Of a DNA stretch of 64,000 nucleotides, positions 47,601 to 58,701 are shown one piece after another; positions within the stretch are counted from its first letter, which is position 1; each line of letters opens with the position of its first letter. The stretch comes from Anaeramoeba flamelloides (Eukaryota; Metamonada; Anaeramoebidae). The stretch spans positions 13,335,001-13,399,000 of the forward strand of contig JANTQA010000070.1 in assembly GCA_027625915.1 (NCBI GenBank), read 5' to 3'. The position numbers and the translations under genes were made by a program. The notes beneath the pieces are model-generated. The model saw nothing but the letters and a program-made list of their open reading frames with translations. It did not search any database and had not been told where the DNA came from.

Positions 47601-50600
47601 TGGAGACAATAGAACAATCCATGTAATTCAATTATCAAAAATCAATTCGAAAATGTGATCTTTTAAAGTTAGTGTTGTTTATTTAAAATGTTTTAAATGA
47701 TCATCATTTTTTCAGGTTAGAAAATCTTGTGGTTATCTTTCTTTTTCATTTTTAAGTTGGTTAGAAATGTGTTCGAGTTTATGTCTCTAAAAATTTTTTC
47801 TGAATTTTTCATTAATAAAATTACAAAAAATGCCATTTTGATCTAAATTGGAGAATATTTTGAAAGATCCTGAGAGTTCTCATTTTAAATGATATTGGAT
47901 ATAAAAGTGTTGAGGCTATTTGATAAATCAGAAACGTAGTCGTTAAATTGATCTTTAGGATCCTTAAAATTTGTTTTGAAATGTAGATTTTTTTCAAAAA
48001 TTCTTTGGAATTTTTTCCTAATGTCAAGGATGACTTCAATTGATGAGATCAACTTTTTTGACGATATTACTAATCCGATTTTTAGAGAAAACTGAATCAT
48101 GTTACACGAATATAATTCACCTTCGATAAAAATATATGTTTAATTATCGATAAATCTATGTTTATGTAAAGCCATTAAATATAATTAATATTATTTAATT
48201 TTTTCTTCATTCATTATTAAATTTATCTGTTATTAAAAGTCTTTTTTTTTTAAAATACAAAAAAAACAATAATCCAATTAAATACAGATTTTAGAATATT
48301 ATATTTGTTTTTTTGATTTTACTGTTGTGAAAAAAAAAGTGAGACATGTCAAAATAGTGGTACATTTTTTTAGTGAAATATTAAAAAATTTTAATTTTCA
48401 AGATTAGTAATAATGATCAAAACCACCAGAATTTTTAAAAGTTAGTCAGAATTCAAACGAAGATTAAAACCTTTTAAGAAATATAGTATCTAACTTAGAT
48501 TTACTTAATTTAATACTTTAAATAGTAATAGATATATATATATATATATAAATTCGGGTACATAGTGACCCACTCTGAGAGGTAGTGTTTAGGTTTTTTT
48601 TTTAATTTAAAAGAATTGAGTAAAATCAAAGATTTTTCTCGATTCTTTTAAATTAAAAAAAACCTAACGACAGCGAAATACCAATTATTAATCACAGATT
48701 GTGGAAATTTTTATTTGTAATCGATAATCTTTCTATCAGGTTTTTGCCCCTCCTGTGAATTCTGGGGAAGTGTCATCAAGTGACGGAGAGTGCCTTTACG
48801 TTCCGTTGAGTGTCGTAGAGTGCCTTCAAGTGTCGTCAAGTGCCTAGGTTTTCCAGAATTCAAAAGAATTAAGTGAAATCTTTGATTTAACTCAATTCTT
48901 TTAAATTCTGGAAAACCTAACAACGGTGTATAATTTTTAATTTGGTCATGTAAATTATATAATATTTTTTTGCTTTAATATTTTAATTATTTTTCTTCTT
49001 CTCTTTTTTATTTAGTAAAATTTCTTTGATTACTCCTTTCTCACAATAAATAAATAAATAAATAAAAATTGAAATTTTCAAAAATTAAATAAAATAAATG
49101 AATAAAAAAAAAAAAATAAAAATAAAAAATAAAAAAGAATCAAACTTATTAGTATTTCTAGCTTCTGATGTAGATCTGAGATTGTGCCTTAAAATTGAAC
49201 GATTAAATATATCTTTAACATTTTTAGAATTGATTGTTGATTTATCCAATTGATTTTTTGAAGAATAAATTTTAAGAATTGAAGATGAATTAAAATTATT
49301 TTCAACAAGCTGGGGTAATTGGTGGTGGTGGTGATGATACAAATGAGTGCTATGATTATTGATATTAATAAAATTATTATGAAATTCATTTTGCACAGCA
49401 TTTTTATTATCCTGCAAATTATTAATATTATTCTGGAGTTGATTTTCATTTTGTGATTGGTTGCCTAGTTCAAATAATTTATTTATTGAATTAATTTCAA
49501 TAATCCGTGACGAAATTGAACGTCTTCGTTTTGGTGGTGATCCTTTCCAGTTTTGAAGATTATATTTGTTATTATTTGTGATTAAATTACCATCTGCTGG
49601 CTCTTTAAACTGTTTGCTATTGATAGTGCCTTGATCGTAATCACTAACTGTCAAGTTTAGGCTATTGCTATTCTTGTTTCTTTTTAGATTTTTGGATGTA
49701 TTGAAATACAAGGGAAGATTGCTTTGTTTTAAATTACTTCTCGCAATCAATGGGCATTTTAAAAATAAATTAAATAAGTCATTATACGGAATAAGCTCCG
49801 TTTTAGCAATTTCGATCAGATCATTTGACTGGAGACTCGAAAAGCTTTGATTAGACAATTGAAACAAATGGTTTAAATAATAATCCAATAATGAATTAAT
49901 GGATTTTCTTAAATGCTGTGGATCGTTGGGATTGCCTTTTTTTGTTTTTGTTAAATAATTGGCTCGTTCACACAATCTTCGGAATGTGATAATTTCAATT
50001 GAATTCTTTAGGCGGGTTTTTTCTGGAGGATCCAAAAAAGGAAAAAGTTCAATAAAAAAGATAATGCTCGATTCGCTTAAGTAGTTCAAGCAATTTTCGA
50101 TTTGTAATGCTTCGCGCAGATATGTTTGTAAATATTGTGTGACCTTTTTCAAAAGCGGGTGGCAGTCAGGGCCTTTGTTGTGACGCAATTCTTCATTACC
50201 TTCTTGGATCTGCTGTTGCTTATGAATTTGGACTTTTTTCTTTTTTTCTTTTTTTGTTTCTTTGTGCAATTGCAAATTTGATAAAGCATTGGACAACCGA
50301 TCATAAATTATCAAGCATGTTTTTTTAGTAATCCTTGGTAACAAATATTTTAAACACTGCTGTTTCAGTGCGCTGATTCCAAAACGGTGTGAGGCTACAA
50401 GTAAATGTGGTGCGTTGAGAAGTGTTAGTCGAATCGGTTTGCAATAGCAATAATCTAAAACAAGCGAAAAGATCGTGGCTGAAATACCTCGAATGAAATA
50501 TTTTTCTCGAATACACCGGACATTATCACTGTTTTTGCTGTTGAATTCTTCACTTTGTAAATAACCGTCAGAGTAAAACTCTTTCCTAAAGAATGGTGAA

Positions 50601-50722
50601 TTGCTCGACACTATTAGCTTGTGTGCGCGAAAGATTTTTGTTGGTGGGACACTAACAAAAAAATCAATGTCTGTTGAAGTTTCCTCGCTTTTTAAGAGTG
50701 GGAAAAGTGATTTTAGGTCCAT
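44652..50722 (-). CDS. BTB-BACK protein with a split ThuA/GATase-like C-terminal domain, two exons, 1333 aa
   Basis: Exon 1 (49146-50722, ATG at 50722) encodes a BTB/POZ domain (about residues 18-115, with KIFRAHKLIVSSNSPFFRK), a BACK-like helical region to about 330, and an Asn/His-rich linker. Exon 2 (44652-47076) opens with no ATG of its own. Donor GTTTGA after ...NTN-AA and acceptor AAAAAAAG before G-TTA fit in phase and restore a Lys codon, so the two are read as one gene. Exon 2 begins the ThuA-like fold (KIKVLLL, YDVIFCYS, MGKGLVICSVFA, HELMKGVDSL), is interrupted by about 500 residues of Ser/Asp and Lys/Glu/Met repeats, then completes it (CEWNDGLPLI, GRVVILNLYPVS, DPSTDGDKILANSVKYVS). 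BTB-BACK proteins usually dimerise and recruit cullin-3. The role of the C-terminal domain is unknown. It is paralogous to 55299-56798. Confidence 0.75.
44880..46411 (-). repeat. Low-complexity insertion, near-homopurine on the coding strand
   Basis: About 1.5 kb interrupts the ThuA-like domain. It encodes a Ser/Asp run (SSESSDSDSSSDSDSD type), then hundreds of Lys/Glu with regularly placed Met, Gly and Thr. The plus strand is almost all C and T apart from the A of CAT, so several long antisense frames are open across it. These are shadows of purine bias, not genes. Confidence 0.85.
47181..47351 (-). pseudogene. Possible decayed BED-type zinc-finger remnant
   Basis: An open frame reads VVWESFFRNFACNDLNGNY, then ICKNYK, then ELMIHYEIHN. 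The spacing of the aromatic VW..F start, the first Cys and the final L..HYEIH resembles a BED finger. The second zinc Cys is Tyr, so it could not bind metal normally. BED fingers often come from hAT transposases, so a transposon remnant inside the intron is likely. No other transposase part is visible nearby. Confidence 0.2.
48553..48932. repeat. Repeat family E, best-preserved copy, with minisatellite
   Basis: It starts 'cgggtacatagtgacccactctgagaggtag'-like sequence and has two palindromic cores in which AAAAGAATTGAGTAAAATC faces its complement. A short GC-richer minisatellite (about 48771-48842, units of about 19 bp around AAGTGTCGTCAAGTGCC) lies between. It ends with TTTTAAATTCTGGAAAACCTAA. 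Copies or fragments occur at 1014-1260, 1430-1740 and 34430-34935. A 70-codon frame across the minisatellite is not a gene. Confidence 0.65.
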
Positions 50723-53700
50723 GGTTCCCTAAATTTCGTTCAAATAATAACTAATTTTTTTTTGGTCAATCCAGAAAAAAAAGAAGTAAATTTATAAAAA
50801 ATGAAAATATCTTTTTGAAATTCAGTTATTCTTTTTTTTATTTTTAACTAACCTCAATGTAAATAAGTGAACACTAAAGAACAAAAATAAAACAACTTTG
50901 AATTTCCTTTGTTGTTCTCAATCAAATTGTTATATGATTTGACAACTCTACAAGCCAATAGTAAAAATTCCTTGTGCTATTATTTTATTTATTGACTTCA
51001 ATTTGAAATTATGTAATTGCCTTTGATTTGAATTTGGTTTTTATAAACACCAAATTTTTATTATATTTCATTTTCTTTAAAAAATATATTGTTGTTGTTT
51101 CAATTAAGGGAATGGTAAACATCAAAAAAATCTTGTAAAATTTAATAGCAAATTCAAAAAAAAGTTTGCCTCATCTTGAAATTGAAAAATGAAAGTACAA
51201 TCTGATTTTCTACAGAAAACAAACTTACTTTTAAAGCTATTTTCAGACATTAATTATAGTTTTTTAAAAGATTGATCCCATTATCTCATTTTTTGGATCA
51301 TAGAAAATTCAACAGATTTCAAATTATTTCTAAAAAAAATTATTTTATTTGAAGAATGAAATCTTCTTTTTTTTTGGAAGAAGTTGTACAAAAATAGACT
51401 TTGAAAATAAAACTACAAAATTTTGAAATAACCCAGTCCAAAAAATTACTATAATTTTTTAAAAAAATTACAATAATTATTTTTAACCTATAAAAATATA
51501 ATTTTTTTTCAATGAACAATCCAAATCAATTTTTTCTTTTTATTGTAGTATAAAAAAATCTAAGAAGTACTTACAAACAATGGAATGAAAAATTCTACCA
51601 AAACACATATTTAAAACCTAGAAAATTCAACTTTTAATCTCAATAAATACATTTTAATTTGATTATTGATAATTCAATAATTAATTACCCAATTTTAATT
51701 CTTTCAGTAATTTATTAATAACACAATGAGTAAATAAAAGAGCCAATAGGTTTTACTTTTTTTTTCTCATTTTTTTTCAAGATTCAAGTAGAATAAAATG
51801 AATTCTAATTAATAATTATGTTAAAAAAAAATAATAAATATTAAGAAATAACTGATTAGAATATAAATACTTCCTTTTTTATACTCTTAATATTATAAAA
51901 AGAAAATTTCCTGATCGTTTAAATTTCCTGAAATTGCATAAATTATTTGAAATAAAATAAATGATCAATTTTTTCAGGATCTTCAAAGATTCAACGTTTG
52001 ATTAATTTTTATTGTATATTTAAAAAACATGCTAAAATTTTCAAGGTTTTTTGTTCATATAAACAATTAAAAATACTAAAAGAGAGATTTCTCAAACAAA
52101 TAAAAATTTTGGAAAATTTTTCTTCTGGTTTTATGGAAAAAACCAAAAAAAAAAAGGATTTGGATCTTTTCACTTTTTTTTTTTTATTTAGAAAAAATGA
52201 ATCAACGTTTAAGCAAATAGTTACATTTTAACCATTTTTCAAAATTTTAATTGCAAAATAATTACTGAAAAAATATTTTTTGAGTTAACTGGGATATTGA
52301 AAATTTGAAACCAGAATATCATTCAGTACCAATAGTGAAAATAACCAATACCAAATTAGAGTTGAATCTTTTATTTTTCGATTTTTGGAACATTTTTTTT
52401 TGATTATATTTTTGGCTTTATTAAATATTATTTTGGATGGAGAAATTTGTTAGAGTGAATCTTCGAAATTAAACAAAGAAAATACCAAAAATATATAAAT
52501 GAGAGATAATTTATTTTAAGTAATTTTTTTTTCTTTTAATCAGAACAAAAAAGATGAATTTATGAAAAAACTTATATAATCAAGATTATTTTGTTTTTTC
52601 AATATACATATATTGTGGATGATTTGTTTATTCTTTATCTTCTAAATTCGTACTAATCTCCAAAACAAAAAGGTACAGATTTGTGAATTTTTCTCAACCT
52701 ATTATTCGATGATATTATTTTTCGATGTAAACCTTATTTGACATATTTAAATTCCAAATTCTTTTTTCAAATATATGGATCAAATTAAAAATATAAACCA
52801 AAAATACTGTTTTAAAGATTTAAAAAAAGGATTCAAATTCCAAAAAATAACTCTAAAACTTGAACTCGAATAGAATGAAAAATTTGTTGAGTAATTGAAG
52901 AATTAAATTCAAAATTATTTTATTTTTTTCTAATTTAATAGTAAATAAATAATTATAAAATCAAACAATTTTAAATGATAAATCAATATTTCTTTAGAAG
53001 AATTGATTAAATATCATATTTTCTTTGACATAAAACTAGAATAAGATGAATTAAATGACAATTATTTATTAAATTCATTTTGAGACTACATTAGAAATAA
53101 TGAAAAAAGTCTTGTTCAAAAATTTTACAAACAAAAGTATTTCCATAAAGAATTAATAATAAAACCAAATTAAGAAAAGATATTAGATCTAAATAATCAA
53201 CTTAAGATATAGAAATAGATTATTTTTTTTTTTTCATTTTTCTGTATCAATTTTTTAAAAATTCTCAATTTTCATTTTTTTAGTTGCTATGAAAATATAT
53301 TAAACTGGGATATTTTCCACTCTTATGTTTATGAAAATATTTTCTAAGTTAGTATATAATGTTTTTTTTAAAAAAAAATTTGTTTTAATTGATATAAATA
53401 TCTAAATTTGATTAGCATATATGTAAAAACCAACTCTTAATTCACTATTTTTTTCAATAAAGACCTAGTGTCTTTTGCTAAAATTTAAAAAAAGAAAATA
53501 TAATATTTTCAACCTTTTATTATTTTTCAGATACCAAAATTAAAATCATTTAAAGATTAGTCAAAAGGGTTAGAATCCACTTGTTTATTTCGAGAAAATT
53601 CAAATAAATAAAGAAATCATTTGATTATTTGTGAAAAATTGAAATGTCGACTGAATTTTATCCTTGGAAAAATCCAACTCCTTTTTTTCTGTACCAAGTG

Positions 53701-53989
53701 GAACATAATACACCAAAAAAAACAGTACATTATTAATCCAAAATTCAAATTTAACTATTCTTTCTATGAGTTGTGAAAATATATTTATTTTTTTTATTTA
53801 TTTTTTTCAACCAAAAAAATATAAAATTTGATTACTTCCACCAATTATTCAAGTTAAAAATGGATTTATTTTCTGGTCTTTATTTGTAATTTTAAAATCC
53901 ACTTGGTAATAAATAATCTCAAAAAGTCAATCTCATGAATGAAAGCAATTACCAAAGAACTTTGACTATTAAATATTTAATTTATATTA
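50723..53989. other. Intergenic between divergent BTB paralogues; nothing recognised
   Basis: About 3.3 kb of AT-rich spacer. The promoter of the minus-strand BTB gene must lie at its left end. A 77-codon frame at 51998-52231 lacks protein-like features. No repeat family was assigned. Confidence 0.4.
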
Positions 53990-54574
53990 AGCTATTTCCA
54001 AAAAAGTGGGGCATTTTTTTTTTTTATTTCATAAAAAATAATCTTTTTTAGTAGAGGTAATAATTAATCAACTATATGAAATTAAGTTTAATATTTATAC
54101 CGATTGATTCAACCACTTATGTATTTAATTCAAAGAATGTTAGTTGAAATATTCCCAAAAAATGAAAAAAAAAATAGCACTTTTTTTGGTTAAAGCAAAG
54201 TACGACCAATTTCAATAAAAAACCGGAAATATGGAAAGGGAACAAATGATTTTTTAAACACCAAAACGCAGTTATATGTTTTTAATTATATTGTAAATTT
54301 TGTTGAGATTATACAAGTTATAAAAATATTTTTTTCGATCAAAAAGAAAATAATAAACACCAATTGTCACGCACATAAAAAAATATCCTATAAAATCGAG
54401 ATCATAAATTTTAATATATTTTATTTCTGCAATATAATACTAAAGACAAATTGAATTATTATCAAGAATCTATAAATGGTGGTCAATTATTTTATATATT
54501 AAAATCCTTTTTTGAAGAATGGGTTACATACATATATTTTAAAATAAATTTGCCCCACATTCTTGGAAATAGCT
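53990..54574. mobile_element. Family C element, best-preserved copy
   Basis: AGCTATTTCCAAAAAAGTGGGGCA on the left and TGCCCCACATTCTTGGAAATAGCT on the right are good inverted repeats with TA immediately outside (53988-53989, 54575-54576). At 585 bp it has no coding capacity. It shares long blocks with 28311-28899, such as GGAAATATGGAAAGGGAACA and AACGCAGTTATATGTTTTTA. The TA target and paired ends again fit a Tc1/mariner-type MITE. Confidence 0.85.
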
Positions 54575-55298
54575 TAGATAATTTTTACTTCAAAAAAGGC
54601 AATTAAAAACGTTTTTTCCAATTCTTACTCCCAACAAAATAAAGTTTTATCCTTTAGAATTTAAAATTGAAATCGTAGTTTTCTAAAAAAATTATCCCAA
54701 AAAAAAATAAATACTAAATAACTACTTATTTTACGAACAATTATAGTATTTCAAGACATTTCGTTTTTCAAAACAAATCTATTTTGTATAAATCTCTTAG
54801 GATCAAAAAACCGAGTATCTAAACTATTTTAACCATGTTATATCCAAATTTCAAAGAAGTAACTCTTCATTCAATCCCAAATAAATAGATTTTTAATAAC
54901 ATTGTCCAAAATAAGAAAAAAAATATTTCAGTTTATTATCTTTTGAATTTTTTTCTTTATTAGTTTATTGATCAACAATTCCCTTTCATTTTACAATATT
55001 CACACACGGCTCAATATTATTTTTGGTCTCTATTACTGATAATTAGAAAAAATAAAAAACTACCGAAATTGTAGCGAAAGACATATTAATGTATTTGAAA
55101 AAAGAAATGATTTTAATGATTCAATTTATTGACTACAAATAGGTCGTCAAAATTACTAAATTTCATTATTCCCTTAAAATAAAAATAAACAAGTATTTCA
55201 TTTTTTTTATTTCAAATCTTTTTCTTTCTTTCTTGTTTTATTTTTTTTATTTTTTTTCTTCAATCAAAAAAACAAAAAGAAAATTAAAAAAAATTTCA
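54575..55298. promoter_or_regulatory. Upstream region of the BTB-BACK-ThuA gene
   Basis: AT-rich spacer ending in a T-rich block just before the start codon. No specific motif can be named. The frame is open for 22 codons before the ATG, but these are Phe/Lys-rich leader. Confidence 0.3.
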
Positions 55299-56798
55299 AT
55301 GTCACAAAAGATTGACGAAGCACTTAGCAAATATATTAACAACAAGGATCTTGCTGACGTGAAATTTGTTGTAGGATCAACAGAAAAAGTATTTTATGCA
55401 CACAAAATTGTGATCTCGATGGTCTCAACCTTTTTTAAAAACATCTTTTATTCCAAGGACTGGGAAAACAAGGAAGTTATGGGAGTAACGGAATTGACTT
55501 TACCTAACATCGATGCTGAAAGTTTTAAAGTCTTTTTAGAATTTGCGTATCAAAGGCACATCGAAGTCAAGGAAGATCAAATCTTCAAGTTATTGAATGT
55601 TGCAGAGAAATTCAAAATCGAAGAATTAAAAAAATATTGTATCGAGATGTACGACAAAACACTAAGCAAAAATAATTGCATCTCATATTATGAATTTGGA
55701 AAAAAAAACGGGATCGAAGATTGGACTGAAAAGGCGATGCACTTCATTGAAAAGAATAGTAATTTAATTTTTGAAAATGAAAACTGTTTCCAGAAATTAT
55801 CACTTGATACCATCAAGACTGTTTTAGGATTGGAAAAGATCTTGGCAAGGGAAATACACATTTTTAAGGCGCTTGTGAGATGGGCAGAATACCAAAAGGA
55901 GACCAAGCATAAAGACGATGACAAGGTCACTCTTCAAATCATCTTAAAGGACTTTTTAGAGTTTATCCGTTTGGACCTGATGTCCTTTGACGACCTCCAG
56001 GAGATCCAAAAAACGGGGCTGTATTCCAGCGAGAAGGTCCTTGAGTATACCATCCAGCTGTCCAACGATAAGAAACTGAATTTGCGCCCACTAACGAGAG
56101 GCGGCATCCAGTTGCGTGACATAAGGGTACTTTTGTTAGGCTCGTGCCGTCGGGGGGTAGCAAGATTGGAGCATTTGAAGGAGTCGATCATGTTTGGCGG
56201 GATCCAAAGCGTGACAATAGTCGACATTGGCAACACCTGCCCAGTCTTTGAATTGATGAATGAGTACGACGCCATCGTCCTACGTGGGCGGAACGGATCT
56301 GAAATTAACAACTCATCGGTACTTGGAGACAGACTCGCGAGGTACGTCGAAGGCGGTAAAAGCCTAATCGTTATTGCAATCAATACCCTAATCAATAACG
56401 AGGGCTATCGAATCAAGGGAAGAATTGTCGACGAGGGCTTTATACCACTTGCCGTCGGAGATAGGGTGCAAGAGGACCAAAGAGAATTGGGCGAGGTGCA
56501 TTTGCCCGATCACCCAATTATGCATGGCGTTGAAACCTTTAAGGCAAAGGACTACACCCACGTTATTGGCACGCGCGAGCTTAATGGCGGCACTCTCATC
56601 GCCTCTTGGAACAACGGCTTCCCATTGATCACAGAAAAAAGAAAAGAAGAGCAATATGGGACAGTTGTCTGTCTAAATTTCCACCCCATTTCAACAAAAA
56701 TTACCAACGATTGCGGAAAGGCTTGGCTACAAGAAACAGATGGCGCAAAAATCATTTCAAATGCAGCTAACTATGTTTCGATAGAATCTTTTAAATAA
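55299..56798 (+). CDS. BTB-BACK protein with C-terminal ThuA/GATase-like domain, single exon, 499 aa
   Basis: ATG at 55299 (MSQKIDEALSKYINNKDLAD) fits the usual distance to the BTB domain; an upstream TTG-start extension is rejected. Residues about 18-120 are BTB/POZ (DVKFVVG, FYAHKIVISMVSTFFKNIF). Residues about 130-260 are BACK (ISYYEFGKKNG, KALVRWAEYQ). Residues about 270-495 form an alpha/beta domain like ThuA or class I glutamine-amidotransferase folds: DIRVLLLGSC, EYDAIVLRG, VEGGKSLIVIAIN, DHPIMHGVETF, ASWNNGFPLI, VVCLNFHPIS and TDGAKIISNAANYVS. No Cys-His nucleophile pair can be picked out, so a binding role is as likely as catalysis. BTB-BACK suggests a dimeric cullin-3 adaptor with this domain in place of Kelch repeats; that is inference. 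The second half is much richer in G and C than its surroundings. Confidence 0.9.
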   Translation: MSQKIDEALSKYINNKDLADVKFVVGSTEKVFYAHKIVISMVSTFFKNIFYSKDWENKEVMGVTELTLPNIDAESFKVFLEFAYQRHIEVKEDQIFKLLNVAEKFKIEELKKYCIEMYDKTLSKNNCISYYEFGKKNGIEDWTEKAMHFIEKNSNLIFENENCFQKLSLDTIKTVLGLEKILAREIHIFKALVRWAEYQKETKHKDDDKVTLQIILKDFLEFIRLDLMSFDDLQEIQKTGLYSSEKVLEYTIQLSNDKKLNLRPLTRGGIQLRDIRVLLLGSCRRGVARLEHLKESIMFGGIQSVTIVDIGNTCPVFELMNEYDAIVLRGRNGSEINNSSVLGDRLARYVEGGKSLIVIAINTLINNEGYRIKGRIVDEGFIPLAVGDRVQEDQRELGEVHLPDHPIMHGVETFKAKDYTHVIGTRELNGGTLIASWNNGFPLITEKRKEEQYGTVVCLNFHPISTKITNDCGKAWLQETDGAKIISNAANYVSIESFK

Positions 56799-56929
56799 GA
56801 AAAAAATTCCAAATGTGAATTTTGATAAAGGAAAAAAAAACAAAAAGATTTTCCCATTGATTGATTTTGAAAGTTTTTTGAAACGTTGGAAAATTATTTT
56901 TTCAAATACAAATAAATATTTTATTCATA

Positions 56930-57155
56930 CAGTCGTTTTAAAAATGTGAGGACTTTTTTAAAACTTTTAAAAAGTTTTTTATTTTAATAAAGTGAAGGAT
57001 CAACCTTCAAATGTCATGTAGAGGTTGGAGTTTTCAATGAATGCACTTTTTTTTTAAAAAAAGGTCCTCATTTAATTAAAACAAAAAATTTTAAAAAAGT
57101 TTTAATTTTTACAAAATCACAAAAAAAAATGTTTTCACTTTTTTAAAATGACTCA
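56930..57155. mobile_element. Foldback element, family F, copy 2
   Basis: The left end (TA)CAGTCGTTTTAAAAATGTGAGGAC and the right end CACTTTTTTAAAATGACTCA(TA) are inverted, about 225 bp in all, with internal complementary pieces ('aaaaaggtcctcatttaa'). It lies 130 bp after the stop of the BTB-BACK-ThuA gene, the same relative position as copy 1 behind the gene at 4327-5001. Confidence 0.6.
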
Positions 57156-57787
57156 TACCAAAATGTTTGTTTGTTTGTTAGTTATTTTGTTTATTTGTTT
57201 CTTTCATAATTTTGCTAAATTATTCACAAAAGCTGAAAATTTGATTATTAAAGACAATCTATTATCGTTATGTAAAGAAGTCAGTTTTTAAGAATTATTA
57301 AAAATTATTTTTCTATTATAAAAGAAATTAATTCCAATTATACAGTTACAAATATCACCAAAACTAACATTAAAAATCTTCTTTAATTTTATTATTCTAC
57401 TTTATTAAACATAAACTATATCAGCTCCTTTCCAAAAATTTGGAAACACTTATAATTAAAAATGGGCAGAAAAAAAAAATTCCAGTTTTTTAAAATTTCA
57501 GAACTTTAGATTAAAATATGCTGAAACGTGTACGTTCTAAATGAATTCTGAACACACATTACCAAAAACTTTTCTTTTTATATTGGTTAAGATACTTATG
57601 CAAAATTTTATCCAAAGATTAAAATACAATTTTTTTTTTGAAAAAAAGTTTTTTTGGGAGTTTTTTTAGGAAATTTTTAAAAAACTCGCATAACAAGGGA
57701 TTAAAAATATTCATAAGAAGATATTTCTTTAATTATTTTTTTAATCAAGTCAATTATTCTTAATTTGATACCAAAAACTCAGTAAAC
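57156..57787. other. Intergenic; one family G-type end
   Basis: At 57421-57449 'tcagctcctttccaaaaatttggaaacac' matches the left end of 7132-7672. No partner end was found within about 1 kb, so this is probably a fragment. There is no gene. Confidence 0.3.
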
Positions 57788-58701
57788 ATGTATAATTTCC
57801 CAATAACTCAATACTATTCTTATTGGTGGCATTGTTCGGAAAGCCGGTAATAACAATGGAACTAAGAATAATAAAAAAAATAAATCCTTTTTATTAGAAA
57901 AATTATTTAGTGAAATCAACAATAAAAGACCTAAGAGCTTTAACCAATATAAAAGATTTTTATTCGATTGAATCTCAGGAATTAATTTGGAATATACCCC
58001 GGTAAGATACCTAGTATTATTTTTTTTTTCTAGTTAATACTTTTAATCCAATTAAAAGAAAAAAGAAATAAAACATAAAAATAAAAATTCATGTTTCAGA
58101 AATGTTGAATAGGCTGATGTGTGTTTTCTTTTATTTCAAAAAGTTCATTTTCGTCACAATGCTTTGTTTTTAATAAAGAGATCTAAATTTTGACCAACTA
58201 TAGAACAAATGAAAAAGGTTTCTTAATTACCTTTTAAAATAGAACTTTATAGATTACGAACCTATATATCCACATGCTTGTAAGAATAAGAATTAGCTTT
58301 TGGAAATTTTCTTTTTCTTTCTTTTTTTTTTTAATTTTTTGAATTGAAAGTTACCCAAAAAAAGATTTTCACTATCTCCCAGTAAAAGATACCAACCCGA
58401 TAGCAAAATCTCGCGTGGGTCACTACTCGACAGATTGTATAGAAATGCAGCTTCAGTTGATTTCAAATGGTTAATTTCGATTCAGTTACCCCAGTTACAT
58501 AAATCCAGTTCAATTCGTTTAAGATATAATTATTACAAATTTAGTTTTAAGTTAGTCATGACCAAGTCTACCAATTCAGATTTTATGATTTTTTATTCAT
58601 TGTATCTTCTCCCAAAACTTAAAAAAAAAAAAAAAAAAAGGACCAACCGAAGGAATCTAATGCACCCAAGGAACCCAAATAATAAAAAAAGGGAAATTTG
58701 A
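57788..58701 (+). CDS. Candidate spliced gene or gene remnant with coding-like pieces
   Basis: Several plus-strand pieces look coding. An ATG at 57788 opens MYNFPITQYYSYWWHC. An overlapping frame from about 57808 gives GGIVRKAGNNNGTKNNK then SFLLEKLFSEINNKRPKSF. A third frame gives IESQELIWNIP and runs into a consensus donor CG|GTAAGA at about 58000. After a strong pyrimidine tract, acceptor CTCCCAG (ending 58381) is followed in matching phase by KRYQPDSKISRGSLLDRLY and a frame that stays open to 58701. The frames in the first part do not join without one or two indels, so it is either a decayed gene, a gene with homopolymer errors, or a misread splice pattern. No family is recognised. Confidence 0.3.

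Larger units (their letters stand above)
47077..49145 (-). other. 2069-nt intron joining the BTB and ThuA-like halves
   Basis: It runs from donor GTTTGA at 49145 to acceptor AAAAAAAG ending at 47077. If left unspliced, the BTB frame would end in a Phe/Ile run encoded by poly-T, which looks like intron sequence. The intron contains a family E repeat (48553-48932), an (AT)n tract near 48535-48551 and a possible zinc-finger remnant at 47181-47351. Confidence 0.65.

Noticed and set aside
47821-48100. Overlapping minus-strand frames of about 70 codons
   Set aside because: Inside the proposed intron and without recognisable domains; kept only as a reason to verify the intron with transcripts.
48711-48923. 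70-codon minus-strand frame with repeated TLRHL-like units
   Set aside because: Lies entirely in the family E minisatellite inside an intron.
55688-56755. Several antisense and alternative frames across the BTB-BACK-ThuA gene
   Set aside because: The plus frame has clear domain motifs throughout; the others result from the higher GC content of the region.
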